DNA from: Leptolyngbya sp. FACHB-261
GTDB taxonomy: Bacteria; Cyanobacteriota; Cyanobacteriia; FACHB-261
NCBI RefSeq assembly: GCF_014696065.1
Contig: NZ_JACJPL010000023.1
Span: 16,296 to 80,295, forward strand
Length of the DNA stretch: 64,000 nucleotides
Direction: 5' to 3'
Under the pieces are notes generated by a model. It was not told the DNA's origin, searched no databases, and saw only the letters and a list, made by a program, of their open reading frames with translations. Of the stretch, positions 44,769 through 53,343 are shown piece after piece. The first letter of the stretch is position 1; the number at the start of each line of letters is the position of its first letter. The position numbers and the translations under genes were made by a program.

Positions 44769-45301
44769 TTACTAAAAAAGAAGACATTCAAAAAGTTCTG
44801 CTAGCATAAGCAATTTGAGCCATTGAGCTCGTTGACTAAAGCAAATTTTTGTTTCGAATTCATAACAGGTAGCCCTACCCTGAGAGGCTTCGTCTTGAGC
44901 ATAAACCTGCAGCTTTTGTCTAGCTTTACAGAAATTTATGATTCTACAGTTTCTGCGAGTGAAAACCGGTTTCGAGGTAAAAATTAGCACGACTAGGAAT
45001 AGCTAGATGCTGAATTTTAACTTCTGAAGAATTCATGTATGAGAGACGCCTACGCAAATGAGGGCAACATCCATCTAAATCATATATTTTTTAAGTAAAT
45101 ATTAAGTAAAGCAATTGTATAGACATTTAAAAGCTGACCATATCTAACTACCATTTCAGTCAGTTACAGACAGGAATTCAGACCAGTTCAGTGCATTCTC
45201 TAGGGCAGACGACTTGACGCTCTGCTGAGCAAGTCTGAGATCGATAATCTGAATTCTCTCGGTCCATCAACATCTGAGTATTGAGAACAACCAAGGAATC
45301 C
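44769..45301. other. AT-rich intergenic region between divergent surface-protein genes
   Basis: 533 bp between the TpsA-like gene and the PEP-CTERM gene. Notable is a direct repeat TTAAGTAAA-TA-TTAAGTAAA at 45091-45110 in an AT-rich stretch, possibly a regulatory site or promoter element. A short minus-strand frame (44772-44990) is not convincing. Confidence 0.45.
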
Positions 45302-46048
45302 ATGAACTCAAGAAGACCGTTGCTCTACCTCAGCCTTATTGTGATCAGCAGTTTGGCTTTTCCCACTACAGCCCAGGCATTTTCTTTCATAAAGCCACGT
45401 GCAGACAATTATGAAAGCCTTGCTCCTACTGATCCTGAGTACAAGCTATATCGTGGAGACTGTAATCCTCTTTTAGGAAGAGCGCTCTCTAGTTGTGAGA
45501 CTGCTGATGGCTTCAAGATCACAGCCGGATTTGCAGGAGAACCACCACGCAATCCGATATTAAGAGCAGCAGTTGGAAGGGGAATAGGTGTAGGTGCAGG
45601 TACAGGGTCAGCTTTTAATGTCAGTGGTCGAGAGTTTATAAAATTAGAAATTCCTAATAATAACCTTCTCTACCTAGGACTAGACCTCTCACCCAGCGGT
45701 TCGCGTGAGGCTTTCAGGATTAAGACTCAATACGAGACAGCAACCTTGATACTGAATACTGACAGGAGTTTGAGATGGAAAGAAGAACGGTACTTAAGAA
45801 GAGGTAGCTTTACACCTATAAATGAAAACTTATTTCGAATTGGCCTACCTTTTTTGAACAACCCTCGTTCCTTAGAGTTGAGCTCAGGGGAAAGAAGCAC
45901 CTTTAGCCTAGTTGAGGCGGAGGTTCAGTCACCCGAGCCTTCAACAGCTTTGAGTATGCTAGCACTCAGCGCTTTCGGGGCAGGAACCCTAGTTAAACGC
46001 AAGTTGAAGCGCAAGCAGCAGAAGTCGCAGGCCATTGACCTCAGCTGA
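45302..46048 (+). CDS. PEP-CTERM sorted exported protein
   Basis: 248 residues. Start at the ATG of MNSRRPLLYL, with AAGGA about six bases upstream; the longer frame upstream is dismissed. Signal peptide ending near TTAQAF; mature domain of beta character with two Cys close together (GDCNPLLGRALSSCE); and a typical PEP-CTERM anchor: PEPSTAL, a hydrophobic stretch (SMLALSAFGAGTLV) and a basic end (KRKLKRKQQK). Such proteins are processed by exosortase, which is not in the window. Function of the mature domain unknown. Confidence 0.85.
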   Translation: MNSRRPLLYLSLIVISSLAFPTTAQAFSFIKPRADNYESLAPTDPEYKLYRGDCNPLLGRALSSCETADGFKITAGFAGEPPRNPILRAAVGRGIGVGAGTGSAFNVSGREFIKLEIPNNNLLYLGLDLSPSGSREAFRIKTQYETATLILNTDRSLRWKEERYLRRGSFTPINENLFRIGLPFLNNPRSLELSSGERSTFSLVEAEVQSPEPSTALSMLALSAFGAGTLVKRKLKRKQQKSQAIDLS

Positions 46049-46108
46049 TATCCTCTGACAAGGATTGGGACTGACCTCAGCCGCTTGCTTATTGCTTATA
46101 CTTTGAGG

Positions 46109-46148
46109 CTCTAGCCAGTTTCAGGTCGAACCGACTTACTGGCTAGAG
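46109..46148. terminator. bidirectional 11-bp hairpin terminator
   Basis: CTCTAGCCAGT (46109-46119) pairs perfectly with ACTGGCTAGAG (46138-46148) over an 18-base loop, midway between the convergent PEP-CTERM and parvulin genes. Confidence 0.7.
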
Positions 46149-46158
46149 TCCTTCAGTT

Positions 46159-46911
46159 TTAGAGAAAAGCATTAGAAGTAGAGTGAGACTGCTGTTCAAC
46201 GAACTGCTGCTGCATTTGCTTTTGGAGCCAGTTTTCGAAGAGTTCATTCAAGAGACGGCAGCGCATTGCTTCATCGAACTGGGCAGAGAGCCATTTCTCT
46301 AGCCTGACAACCACGAACCATTCCCCTAAATGAATCGGCATCCAAAGATGACCGGGCTGGCTCAACGAGAGTATGCGGGCTAGGGTTGGATGGAGCTTAC
46401 CCAGCTCTACGGGGCCAACTAAGCCATCAGTTTGCGCTTCTGGTCCCTGGGCATACTCGCGGGTTAACTCAGAAAAGGTTTGCTCTCCTTCGCCAATTCG
46501 AAAGTAAAGTTCCTGAGCAATTCCCATATCGTGAGTTCGAATTAGGGAATATATGACCTTATCTAACTGCTCTTTGCGGTTCAGGAAATAGCTTTGCAGC
46601 TTGTGCCCCCAAGTTGCCTGCTTAAATTTCTCAATTCGCAAGTCTCGGGTGGCTAGAGCTTGCAACTGTTCTAAGGTCAAGTCGTGACATTGTAGCCAAG
46701 CTTGCCGTGCTGCTTCTGAGGTGAGCTGGCGTCTCTCATAAAACTGTTCACAAGCACTTGTAGTTTCTTCCTCAGTGCAAGCTATATCAGCGATCGCTTG
46801 ATCAATCAGGCTCTCACGGACCAACTGAGGCAACATCTGATAACTGGTTAGTAAGGGAATAATCTCTTCGGCAGTAATCACTCGCTTACCGATTTGTAAG
46901 GCTGTGGTCAT
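46159..46911 (-). CDS. parvulin-type peptidyl-prolyl isomerase (SurA/PpiC-like)
   Basis: 250 residues with a SurA-like N-terminal helical region (residues 1-120) and a PpiC domain from about 135: FRIGEGEQTFSELTREYAQGP, GLVGPVELGKLHPTL, LGEWFVVVRLEKW. No signal peptide, so it is cytoplasmic. Cyanobacterial parvulins of this type are often encoded beside type I secretion systems. Here it follows the 829-residue PPC-repeat gene by 117 bp on the same strand, suggesting it helps fold or export that protein; this is inference from position. Confidence 0.85.
   Translation of the reverse strand: MTTALQIGKRVITAEEIIPLLTSYQMLPQLVRESLIDQAIADIACTEEETTSACEQFYERRQLTSEAARQAWLQCHDLTLEQLQALATRDLRIEKFKQATWGHKLQSYFLNRKEQLDKVIYSLIRTHDMGIAQELYFRIGEGEQTFSELTREYAQGPEAQTDGLVGPVELGKLHPTLARILSLSQPGHLWMPIHLGEWFVVVRLEKWLSAQFDEAMRCRLLNELFENWLQKQMQQQFVEQQSHSTSNAFL
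46790..46797. repeat. HIP1 octamer GCGATCGC
   Basis: Palindromic HIP1 site, a cyanobacterial genomic signature. Two others were seen, at 37269-37276 and 40254-40261; others may exist but the density is low. Confidence 0.7.
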
Positions 46912-47028
46912 TTCTAAGGGGCTCCTTTGTGCGCATTTTCCTGAACAGCTGATGTTTGAGCAATCCCCTCAGAAGCAGTGGCACCTGAGGGGACTGCATA
47001 GTCTAGCAGCAACTTAACTGGGGCATCT

Positions 47029-49518
47029 TCAGCTCACGGTGAGGCCGAGATTGTAAGAGGTGTCTCCTGAGAACTGATAGACCTGGACAAAGTAATTGCC
47101 TGCGTCTAGAAGACTGTTGACAGTATCTGTGGTTGTACCTCCAAAAGTTGAATCGATAATGAGGTCAGTTGAATCGATAATATCGTTGCTATCCAGGTCT
47201 TGGATCAGGCGGAGATCGGCATCACTGGAGAGGCCACTGATTGAGGCAGTGAAGCTGCGGGATTCGCTCAGGCTGAAGTTGTACAAATCAGAAGTGTCAA
47301 AGCTAGACACAGAGTCACTGAAGTTACGGGCTCCATTGTCCAAAGTTCCTAGGTCATTCTCAGGAACTAACAAATCGCTCGGTCCAGAAGTGGATATGCC
47401 TAGGCTGTAGTTGCTGTTATCAGTATCAGAAACCTGGACATAGAAAGTACCTGGGCTAAGATTGTTGGTTGACAAGGAGCTTAAGTTTGCTGCAATAACC
47501 CCTTCACGGGCTGTAGGGCTAAAGAATTCGCCAGACTCTACAAGACCATTGCTATTGACATCCTGAATGAAGCGTACAGAGGCGGTACTGCTCAGCCCTT
47601 TAGCTGTGATATTGAGAGGGCTGTCAAAATCAACACTGAAGCGATACAAGTCCGACGTGTCGGTGCTGCCAACAGAGTCTCTGAAGACCTGAGGACCAGT
47701 CACAGAGCCAATATCAACTTCATTCACCAAAAGATCGTTTGAATTAGTAGCTGACAAGCTGAGGGTGTAATCAGTGTCACCGCTAAATTGGTAGACTTGA
47801 GCAAAGTAATCACCCTGACCCAGAGACGATAGATTAATTGATTCGTCAAAATTACTGGGAAGGACTGAACTCTCGATTACATCACTATCATCAATGACTC
47901 CGTTATTGTTACTGTCTTGGATTAGCCGAACGTCTGCATCTTGGCTCAGACCTGTAAGAGACAGATTCAAAGCACTTGCGCTATCAAGGCTAAACCTGTA
48001 GGTGTCAGCTGTATCAGTGCCGTTAACCGAACCAAAGAAAGTTTGGGTACCAGTTAAAGAACCGACGTTAACCTCAGTAGGCAGGAGATTACTGGGATTA
48101 GTAGTTGACAAGCTAAGGGTGTAATCAGTGTCACCGCTAAATTGGTAGACTTGAGCAAAGTAATCGCCTTGGGCCAGAGATGATAGATTAATTGATTCGT
48201 CAAGATTACTGGGAAGGACTGAACTCTCGATTACATCACTATCATCAATGACTCCGTTATTGTTACTGTCCTGGATTAGCCGAACGTCTGCATCTTGGCT
48301 CAGACCTGTAAGAGACAGATTCAAAGCACTTGCGCTATCAAGGCTAAACCTGTAGGTGTCAGCTGTATCAGTACTGTTAACTGAACCAAAGAAAGTTTGG
48401 GTACCAGTTAAAGAACCGACATTAACCTCGGTGGGCAGGAGATTGCTGGGATTAGTAGTTGACAAGCTGAGGGTGTAATCGGTGTCACCACTGTATTGGT
48501 AGACCTGAGCAAAGTAATCGCCCTGACCCAGAGACGATAGATTGATTGATTCGTCAAAGTTACTAGCACGAACTGAACTCTCGATTACATCAATATCATC
48601 AATGACTCCGTTATTGTTACTGTCCTGGATTAGCCGAACATCTGCATCTTGGCTCAGACCTGTGAGAGACAGGTTCAAAGCACTTGCGCCATCAAGGCTA
48701 AACCTGTAGGTGTCAGCTGTATTAGTGCTGTTAACCGAACCAAAGAAAGTTTGGGTATCAGTTAAAGAGCCAACATTAACCTCGGTGGGCAGGAGATTGC
48801 TGGGATTAGTAGCTGACAAGCTGAGGGTGTAGTCGGTGTCACCACTGTATTGGTAGACTTGAGCAAAGTAATCGCCTTGGCCCAGAGATGACAGATTAAT
48901 TGATTCGTCAAAATTACTAGCACGAACTGAACTCTCAATTACATCACTATCGTCGATGACTCCGTTATTGTTACTGTCCTGGATTAGCCGAACGTCTGCG
49001 TCTTGGCTCAGACCTGTAAGAGACAAGTTTAAAGCGCTTGCGCTATCGAGGCTGAACCTGTAGGTGTCAGCTGTATTAGTGCTGTTAACTGAACCAAAGA
49101 AAGTCTGGGTATCAGTTAAAGAGCCAACATTAACCTCAGTAGGCAGGAGATTGCTGGGATTAGTAGTTGACAGACTCAAAGTGTATGGGCTGTCGCCTGC
49201 ATATTGATAAACATCTGCAAGGTATTGCCCTGCATCCAAGGAATCAAGATTGATGAAATCATCCTGGTTGCTACCACGAATTGAACTAGCAACAGCTTGA
49301 TCTACGTCATAATCGATTTGACCGTTGCCGTTGATATCTCGGTACAGCCGAACATCAACATCTGTATTCTCTGTGATGCCAGTTAGGGATAAGTTGAGGG
49401 GTTGGGCTTCACTTAAGGAGAAGCCATAGACATCACTGGGATCAGTGTCGTCAACAGAATCCTGAAAGGTTTGAGTAACGTCATAACCTAGGGGACCAAC
49501 GTTAAACTCCGCCGTCAT
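47029..49518 (-). CDS. PPC-repeat protein with EF-hand-like calcium loops
   Basis: 829 residues made of seven pre-peptidase C-terminal (PPC) domains of about 118 residues, each with DTYRFSLDxASALNLSLTGL and GDYFAQVYQxSGDTDYTLSLS blocks. In each unit an EF-hand-like loop is inserted: DSNNNGVIDDSD in the central copies, DINGNGQIDYDVD in the first, DVNSNGLVESGE and DLDSNDIIDSTD in the last two, matching D-x-[DN]-x-[DN]-G-x-[ILV]-x3-[DE] closely. No signal peptide, so leaderless (type I) secretion is inferred. Probably a calcium-binding extracellular protein. No catalytic domain is present, only the repeats. Confidence 0.88.
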   Translation of the reverse strand: MTAEFNVGPLGYDVTQTFQDSVDDTDPSDVYGFSLSEAQPLNLSLTGITENTDVDVRLYRDINGNGQIDYDVDQAVASSIRGSNQDDFINLDSLDAGQYLADVYQYAGDSPYTLSLSTTNPSNLLPTEVNVGSLTDTQTFFGSVNSTNTADTYRFSLDSASALNLSLTGLSQDADVRLIQDSNNNGVIDDSDVIESSVRASNFDESINLSSLGQGDYFAQVYQYSGDTDYTLSLSATNPSNLLPTEVNVGSLTDTQTFFGSVNSTNTADTYRFSLDGASALNLSLTGLSQDADVRLIQDSNNNGVIDDIDVIESSVRASNFDESINLSSLGQGDYFAQVYQYSGDTDYTLSLSTTNPSNLLPTEVNVGSLTGTQTFFGSVNSTDTADTYRFSLDSASALNLSLTGLSQDADVRLIQDSNNNGVIDDSDVIESSVLPSNLDESINLSSLAQGDYFAQVYQFSGDTDYTLSLSTTNPSNLLPTEVNVGSLTGTQTFFGSVNGTDTADTYRFSLDSASALNLSLTGLSQDADVRLIQDSNNNGVIDDSDVIESSVLPSNFDESINLSSLGQGDYFAQVYQFSGDTDYTLSLSATNSNDLLVNEVDIGSVTGPQVFRDSVGSTDTSDLYRFSVDFDSPLNITAKGLSSTASVRFIQDVNSNGLVESGEFFSPTAREGVIAANLSSLSTNNLSPGTFYVQVSDTDNSNYSLGISTSGPSDLLVPENDLGTLDNGARNFSDSVSSFDTSDLYNFSLSESRSFTASISGLSSDADLRLIQDLDSNDIIDSTDLIIDSTFGGTTTDTVNSLLDAGNYFVQVYQFSGDTSYNLGLTVS
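47767..49182 (-). repeat. four 354-bp tandem DNA repeats inside the PPC gene
   Basis: Units with strictly 354-bp spacing, measured at the same short motif: 47767, 48121, 48475, 48829, with a diverged fifth occurrence at 49183. The DNA is almost identical between units, unlike the two flanking units, so this part expanded recently and may vary in number. Confidence 0.9.
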
Positions 49519-49836
49519 TTTATTGCCGCCTTAAATATAGTACAATCAGCAAGCTCCAATCCCAAGCACAGAGATCGCTGCCTCAACCCACTAGAGTTAG
49601 CTAGAGCGCATAGCTGGCTAAAGTAGTTAGGTTGTGCTGATGTGAGCTGAGCTTGTAAGCTTCTGTAGACCTCTCAGGCCATCTCCGTAGGCTTACGCAG
49701 GCTCTTACAAAACTTTACAAAAACTTTGCTAGGCTTACTGACTTATCGGGTAGCCTGCTGGGCCTTAGTCTTAGCACCATCGAGCTGTGAATCCGCTACG
49801 CTGTAGTCATTGAAAAGCGCAGCATTGGGTGGACGT
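49519..49836. other. intergenic, divergent promoters expected
   Basis: 318 bp between the minus-strand PPC gene and the plus-strand aminopeptidase gene. It includes direct repeats of the type TTACAAAACTTTACAAAAACTTTG near 49710-49732. No gene is seen. Confidence 0.45.
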
Positions 49837-52428
49837 ATGAGTCGAAAGCAGCGGCTTGGCTGGGAAAATCTCTACCTGGACGAGGCTAAAACCAAGTCCT
49901 TCGAACTACCTGGTGCCCGTCCTCACTACAATCCCGACCGGCCTGGACAAGTTGAACATATTGCCCTAGACCTCACCCTGGATTTGGAGCAGCAGCGGGT
50001 TGCAGGTCTTTGTCAAATCCGGCTAAACCCGGTGCGCGATGGTTTGACTGACTTAACGCTCGATGCGGTGAGTTTGCAGATCGAGCAGGTTGAGGTGGCA
50101 GGAACTGCCCAACCCTTTGATTACGACGGGGAATTTCTCAAGGTGCGGCTACAAGAGCCAACCCGAGCTGGAGCCGCAATCACCCTGGAGATTGCCTACC
50201 ACATTGATCATCCCCAGCGCGGCATCTACTTTATTGCGCCAACCGAGCATTATCCCAACAAGCCAGTTCAGGTTTGGACGCAGGGTGAAGATGAAGATTC
50301 GCGCTTCTGGTTTCCCTGCTTCGACTACCCCGGCCAGCTGGCCACCTCAGAAATTAAAGTCAAAGTTCCCAAAGATTTTTTAGTCATTTCTAATGGCGAA
50401 TTGCAGGGGGTTGAAGAGGTTAATGGGTCCAAAACTTACCACTGGTATCAGCCCCAGGTTCACCCAACCTATTTGATGACCTTGGCAGTGGGTAAGTTCG
50501 CTGAGCTTCGGGATGAATGGCACTCGATTCCCGTGACCTATTACGTTGAGAAAGGTCGCGAAGAAGATGCCCGCCGCACGATGGGCAAAACGCCTCGCAT
50601 GATCGAATTCTTCAGTGAGCAATACGGTTACGCCTATCCCTACCCGAAGTACGCGCAAGTCTGCGTCGATGACTTTATCTTCGGTGGCATGGAGAACACG
50701 TCAACCACCCTCCTGACCGACCGCTGTCTGCTGGATGAGCGGGCGGCAATAGACAACCGCAATGCAGAGAGCTTGGTGGCCCATGAGCTGTGCCATCAAT
50801 GGTTTGGCGACTTGGTGGTGATTAAGCACTGGTCCCATGCCTGGATTAAAGAGGGCATGGCCTCCTATTCAGAAATCATGTGGACAGACCACGAGTATGG
50901 CCCTCAAGAAGCGGCTTATTACCGCTTAAATGAAGCTCGCAATTATTTCAGCGAAGATAGTGGCCGCTACCGTCGCCCGATTGTCACCCACGTTTATCGG
51001 GAGGCCATTGAGCTTTATGACCGGCACCTGTATGAAAAGGGAGCCTGCGTTTATCACATGCTCCGCGCCGAATTGGGTGAGGATTTATTCTGGAAGGCAA
51101 TTCAAACCTTCGTGCGCGACCATGCTCACAAAACAGTCGAAACGGTTGATTTGCTCAGGGCAATTGATAAGTCTACTGGACGCAATTTAGCCTTTCTATT
51201 TGATCAATACGTTTTCCGAGGTGGCCATCCCGAATACAAAGTTGCTTATGCCTGGGACGGCGATAGTCACTTGGCCAAAGTGACGATCACCCAAAGTCAA
51301 ACTGAGCTGTTCGATCTAAAATTGCCCATTGCTTTCGCCTTTGACGATGGCAAGCAATTTCAAACTTTCACGGTGCGAGTCCATGAGAAAGAACAGAGTT
51401 TCTATTTTCCTCTGGCCAGCAAGCCCCAATTCGTCAGTTTTGACCAAGGCAATCACTTTCTCAAGAAAGTCACTCTGGAATACGGTTTGGCTGAGTTAAA
51501 AGCCCAACTGCAATTCAGCCCTGACCCCCTAGATCGCATTTATGCCGCTGAAGCTCTAGCGCGTAAAGGCAATCTAGAGGCGGTGAAAGCGTTGGAACAA
51601 GCGCTGTTGGAAGATGCCTTCTGGGGGGTGCGGCTAGAAGTAGCTGAGGCTCTGGGCTCGATCAAGCTGGATCAGGCGACTGAGTCGTTGGCAAAGGGTC
51701 TACAAGACTCAGAAGCTCGGGTGCGTCGAGCTGTGATTCTGGCGCTGAGCGGAGATAAGGCTGCGGAGAGTTATCAGCTCATTCAGCCCTTCCTAGAGCA
51801 AGGCGACCCGAGCTACCTAGTTGAAGCCGCTGCCGCCACCTCCCTGGGCACCATTGCCGCCAGCAGCATCAGCGGAGTTGATCTACAGCAGACGGTTCAG
51901 TTATTGAAAACGACCCTGGAGACCAAAGCGGGTTGGAACGAAGTAGTTCGCACTGGCGCGACTGCTGGGTTGGCCAAGCTCAAGGAATCAGACGAAGCGC
52001 TAGATTTGCTGCTGCAATATACAGCTCTTGGCACCCCCCAGGCTTTACGGCTGGCAGCGATTCGCTCACTGGGCACCTTTGGCTCAGCCCAAACCAAAGT
52101 CCGTCAGGGCAGAGTGATCGAGCGGCTGCGGCAACTGGGAGGTGAAACTTTCTTCTTGACTCAAGTCTCCACTGTGGTGGCTCTAGGGCAATTAGATACG
52201 CCAGAGGCGATTAGCATTCTGAGCGGGCTAGTTGAGTCAACCCCAGATGGACGAGTCCGGCGTATGGCCGAAGAAGCTGTGCAGAGAGTTCAGCAGAAGG
52301 TGGGAACCGATGGTTCACTAAAGCAGTTGCGCGAAGAACTCGACCAGCTTAAGAAAGATAACCAAGACCTTAAGAGCCGCTTGGAATCTATTGAGGCAAA
52401 GTCGTCACAGACTTCTACCTCCGCCTAG
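49837..52428 (+). CDS. M1-family zinc aminopeptidase with HEAT-repeat C-terminus
   Basis: 863 residues from the ATG at MSRKQRLGW (a TTG nine codons upstream is an alternative). The M1 domain has the exopeptidase motif GGMEN (283-287), HELCH zinc ligands H316 and H320, and E339 in KEGMASYSE at the correct 18-residue spacing. A beta domain follows, then from about residue 560 HEAT repeats (RIYAAEALARKGNLEAVKAL, WGVRLEVAEALGS) and a terminal coiled coil (LREELDQLKKDNQDLKSRLE). This fusion of an M1 peptidase to HEAT repeats is known in cyanobacteria. Cytosolic: no signal peptide. Confidence 0.93.
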   Translation: MSRKQRLGWENLYLDEAKTKSFELPGARPHYNPDRPGQVEHIALDLTLDLEQQRVAGLCQIRLNPVRDGLTDLTLDAVSLQIEQVEVAGTAQPFDYDGEFLKVRLQEPTRAGAAITLEIAYHIDHPQRGIYFIAPTEHYPNKPVQVWTQGEDEDSRFWFPCFDYPGQLATSEIKVKVPKDFLVISNGELQGVEEVNGSKTYHWYQPQVHPTYLMTLAVGKFAELRDEWHSIPVTYYVEKGREEDARRTMGKTPRMIEFFSEQYGYAYPYPKYAQVCVDDFIFGGMENTSTTLLTDRCLLDERAAIDNRNAESLVAHELCHQWFGDLVVIKHWSHAWIKEGMASYSEIMWTDHEYGPQEAAYYRLNEARNYFSEDSGRYRRPIVTHVYREAIELYDRHLYEKGACVYHMLRAELGEDLFWKAIQTFVRDHAHKTVETVDLLRAIDKSTGRNLAFLFDQYVFRGGHPEYKVAYAWDGDSHLAKVTITQSQTELFDLKLPIAFAFDDGKQFQTFTVRVHEKEQSFYFPLASKPQFVSFDQGNHFLKKVTLEYGLAELKAQLQFSPDPLDRIYAAEALARKGNLEAVKALEQALLEDAFWGVRLEVAEALGSIKLDQATESLAKGLQDSEARVRRAVILALSGDKAAESYQLIQPFLEQGDPSYLVEAAAATSLGTIAASSISGVDLQQTVQLLKTTLETKAGWNEVVRTGATAGLAKLKESDEALDLLLQYTALGTPQALRLAAIRSLGTFGSAQTKVRQGRVIERLRQLGGETFFLTQVSTVVALGQLDTPEAISILSGLVESTPDGRVRRMAEEAVQRVQQKVGTDGSLKQLREELDQLKKDNQDLKSRLESIEAKSSQTSTSA

Positions 52429-52458
52429 CGCCCAAACTTAAGCGTTAAGACAATAGCT

Positions 52459-52498
52459 AACAACCCCCTGTTGCCTAGACAACATTCAGGGGGTTGTT
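52459..52498 (+). terminator. 12-bp stem terminator
   Basis: AACAACCCCCTG (52459-52470) and CAGGGGGTTGTT (52487-52498) form a GC-rich stem 31 bp after the aminopeptidase stop codon. Confidence 0.75.
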
Positions 52499-52585
52499 GG
52501 TATCCATTTAAACTGCGAAAGATAAACCTGAGCGAAATCCTGCTTGTATTATTGAAAACCGATTCTCTGCCCCGTCCTTATGCTT

Positions 52586-52615
52586 ATCAGTAGACAAAGA
52601 ATCAGTAGACAAAGA
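52586..52615. repeat. 15-bp perfect tandem repeat
   Basis: ATCAGTAGACAAAGA occurs twice in contact in the 326-bp gap before the DUF1499 gene. Apart from this and the terminator, the gap holds no gene. Confidence 0.6.
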
Positions 52616-52754
52616 TGAAACTGGAGAATTTGAGCAGTTGTGCAAGCAGCTTAAGGAGCTAGCCTACGGTTAAGGCTTAGCCGTTCCTGTTCTCAAAGTT
52701 TCTAAAAATCACCCTGCCATGCCATGCTGAATCAGGGACCTAAGAGGATTGAGA

Positions 52755-53165
52755 ATGTTTGCAGGAACGCGTCCTACCTATATTGGAGTTCGAGAGGGCA
52801 AGCTAGCCGCCTGTCCCGATTCGCCCAACTGTGTTTGTAGCCAAGCCTCAGCTCAGGACAAAGAGCACAGCATTGCCCCTTTCCCCTATACCTCTAGCCC
52901 AGAGCAGGCAATGGCTGCGGTGAAGGCAGCGGTTCAAAGTGTACCAAGAGCCAAAGTCGTCACTGAGCGCAAAAATTACTTGTACGCAGAGTTCACCAGT
53001 GCGCTTCTGGGCTTTGTGGATGACGTGGAATTCTACGTGGATGAGACCGAAAAAGTAATCCACGTCCGCTCGGCCTCACGCCTGGGAAAATCTGACCTGG
53101 GTGTAAATCGTACTCGTGTAGAAGCGATTCGAGCCAAGCTGAAGGACCTGGCGACCAGTCCCTAA
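52755..53165 (+). CDS. DUF1499 domain-containing protein
   Basis: 136 residues from the ATG of MFAGTRPTYIGV, which has AGAGG about nine bases upstream. The family motifs are clear: CPDSPNCVCSQA near the start, AEFTSALLGFVDDVEFYVDE, and a final VIHVRSASRLGKSDLGVNRTR. The family is conserved in cyanobacteria, plants and proteobacteria, with no defined biochemical role. No signal peptide is obvious. Confidence 0.88.
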   Translation: MFAGTRPTYIGVREGKLAACPDSPNCVCSQASAQDKEHSIAPFPYTSSPEQAMAAVKAAVQSVPRAKVVTERKNYLYAEFTSALLGFVDDVEFYVDETEKVIHVRSASRLGKSDLGVNRTRVEAIRAKLKDLATSP

Positions 53166-53304
53166 CCGAGTTGCCGATTCCTCCAATAAATTGTCCCATT
53201 TTTGGGATTCAAATTATTGCAAACTGCTCTAGGAACTCAACCCCAATCAGCACTTGATGCGCAAAAAGGGGTTGCAATTCCTGGAGCAGCTTAGCGTTTA
53301 CTAT

Positions 53305-53325
53305 TGAGCCCCTAGTAGGGGCTCA
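53305..53325. terminator. bidirectional 9-bp hairpin terminator
   Basis: TGAGCCCCT (53305-53313) and AGGGGCTCA (53317-53325) over a 3-base loop, between the convergent DUF1499 and DUF4142 genes. Confidence 0.7.
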
Positions 53326-53343
53326 GATCAGCCTCAGGCTTGA

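Noticed and set aside
44772..44990. Minus-strand 72-aa frame upstream of the TpsA-like gene
   Set aside because: AT-rich composition, no recognisable protein features, and it lies where promoters are expected.
47767..49182. Possible CRISPR or mobile repeat
   Set aside because: The 354-bp periodicity lies fully inside an open reading frame and encodes PPC domains; there are no spacers.
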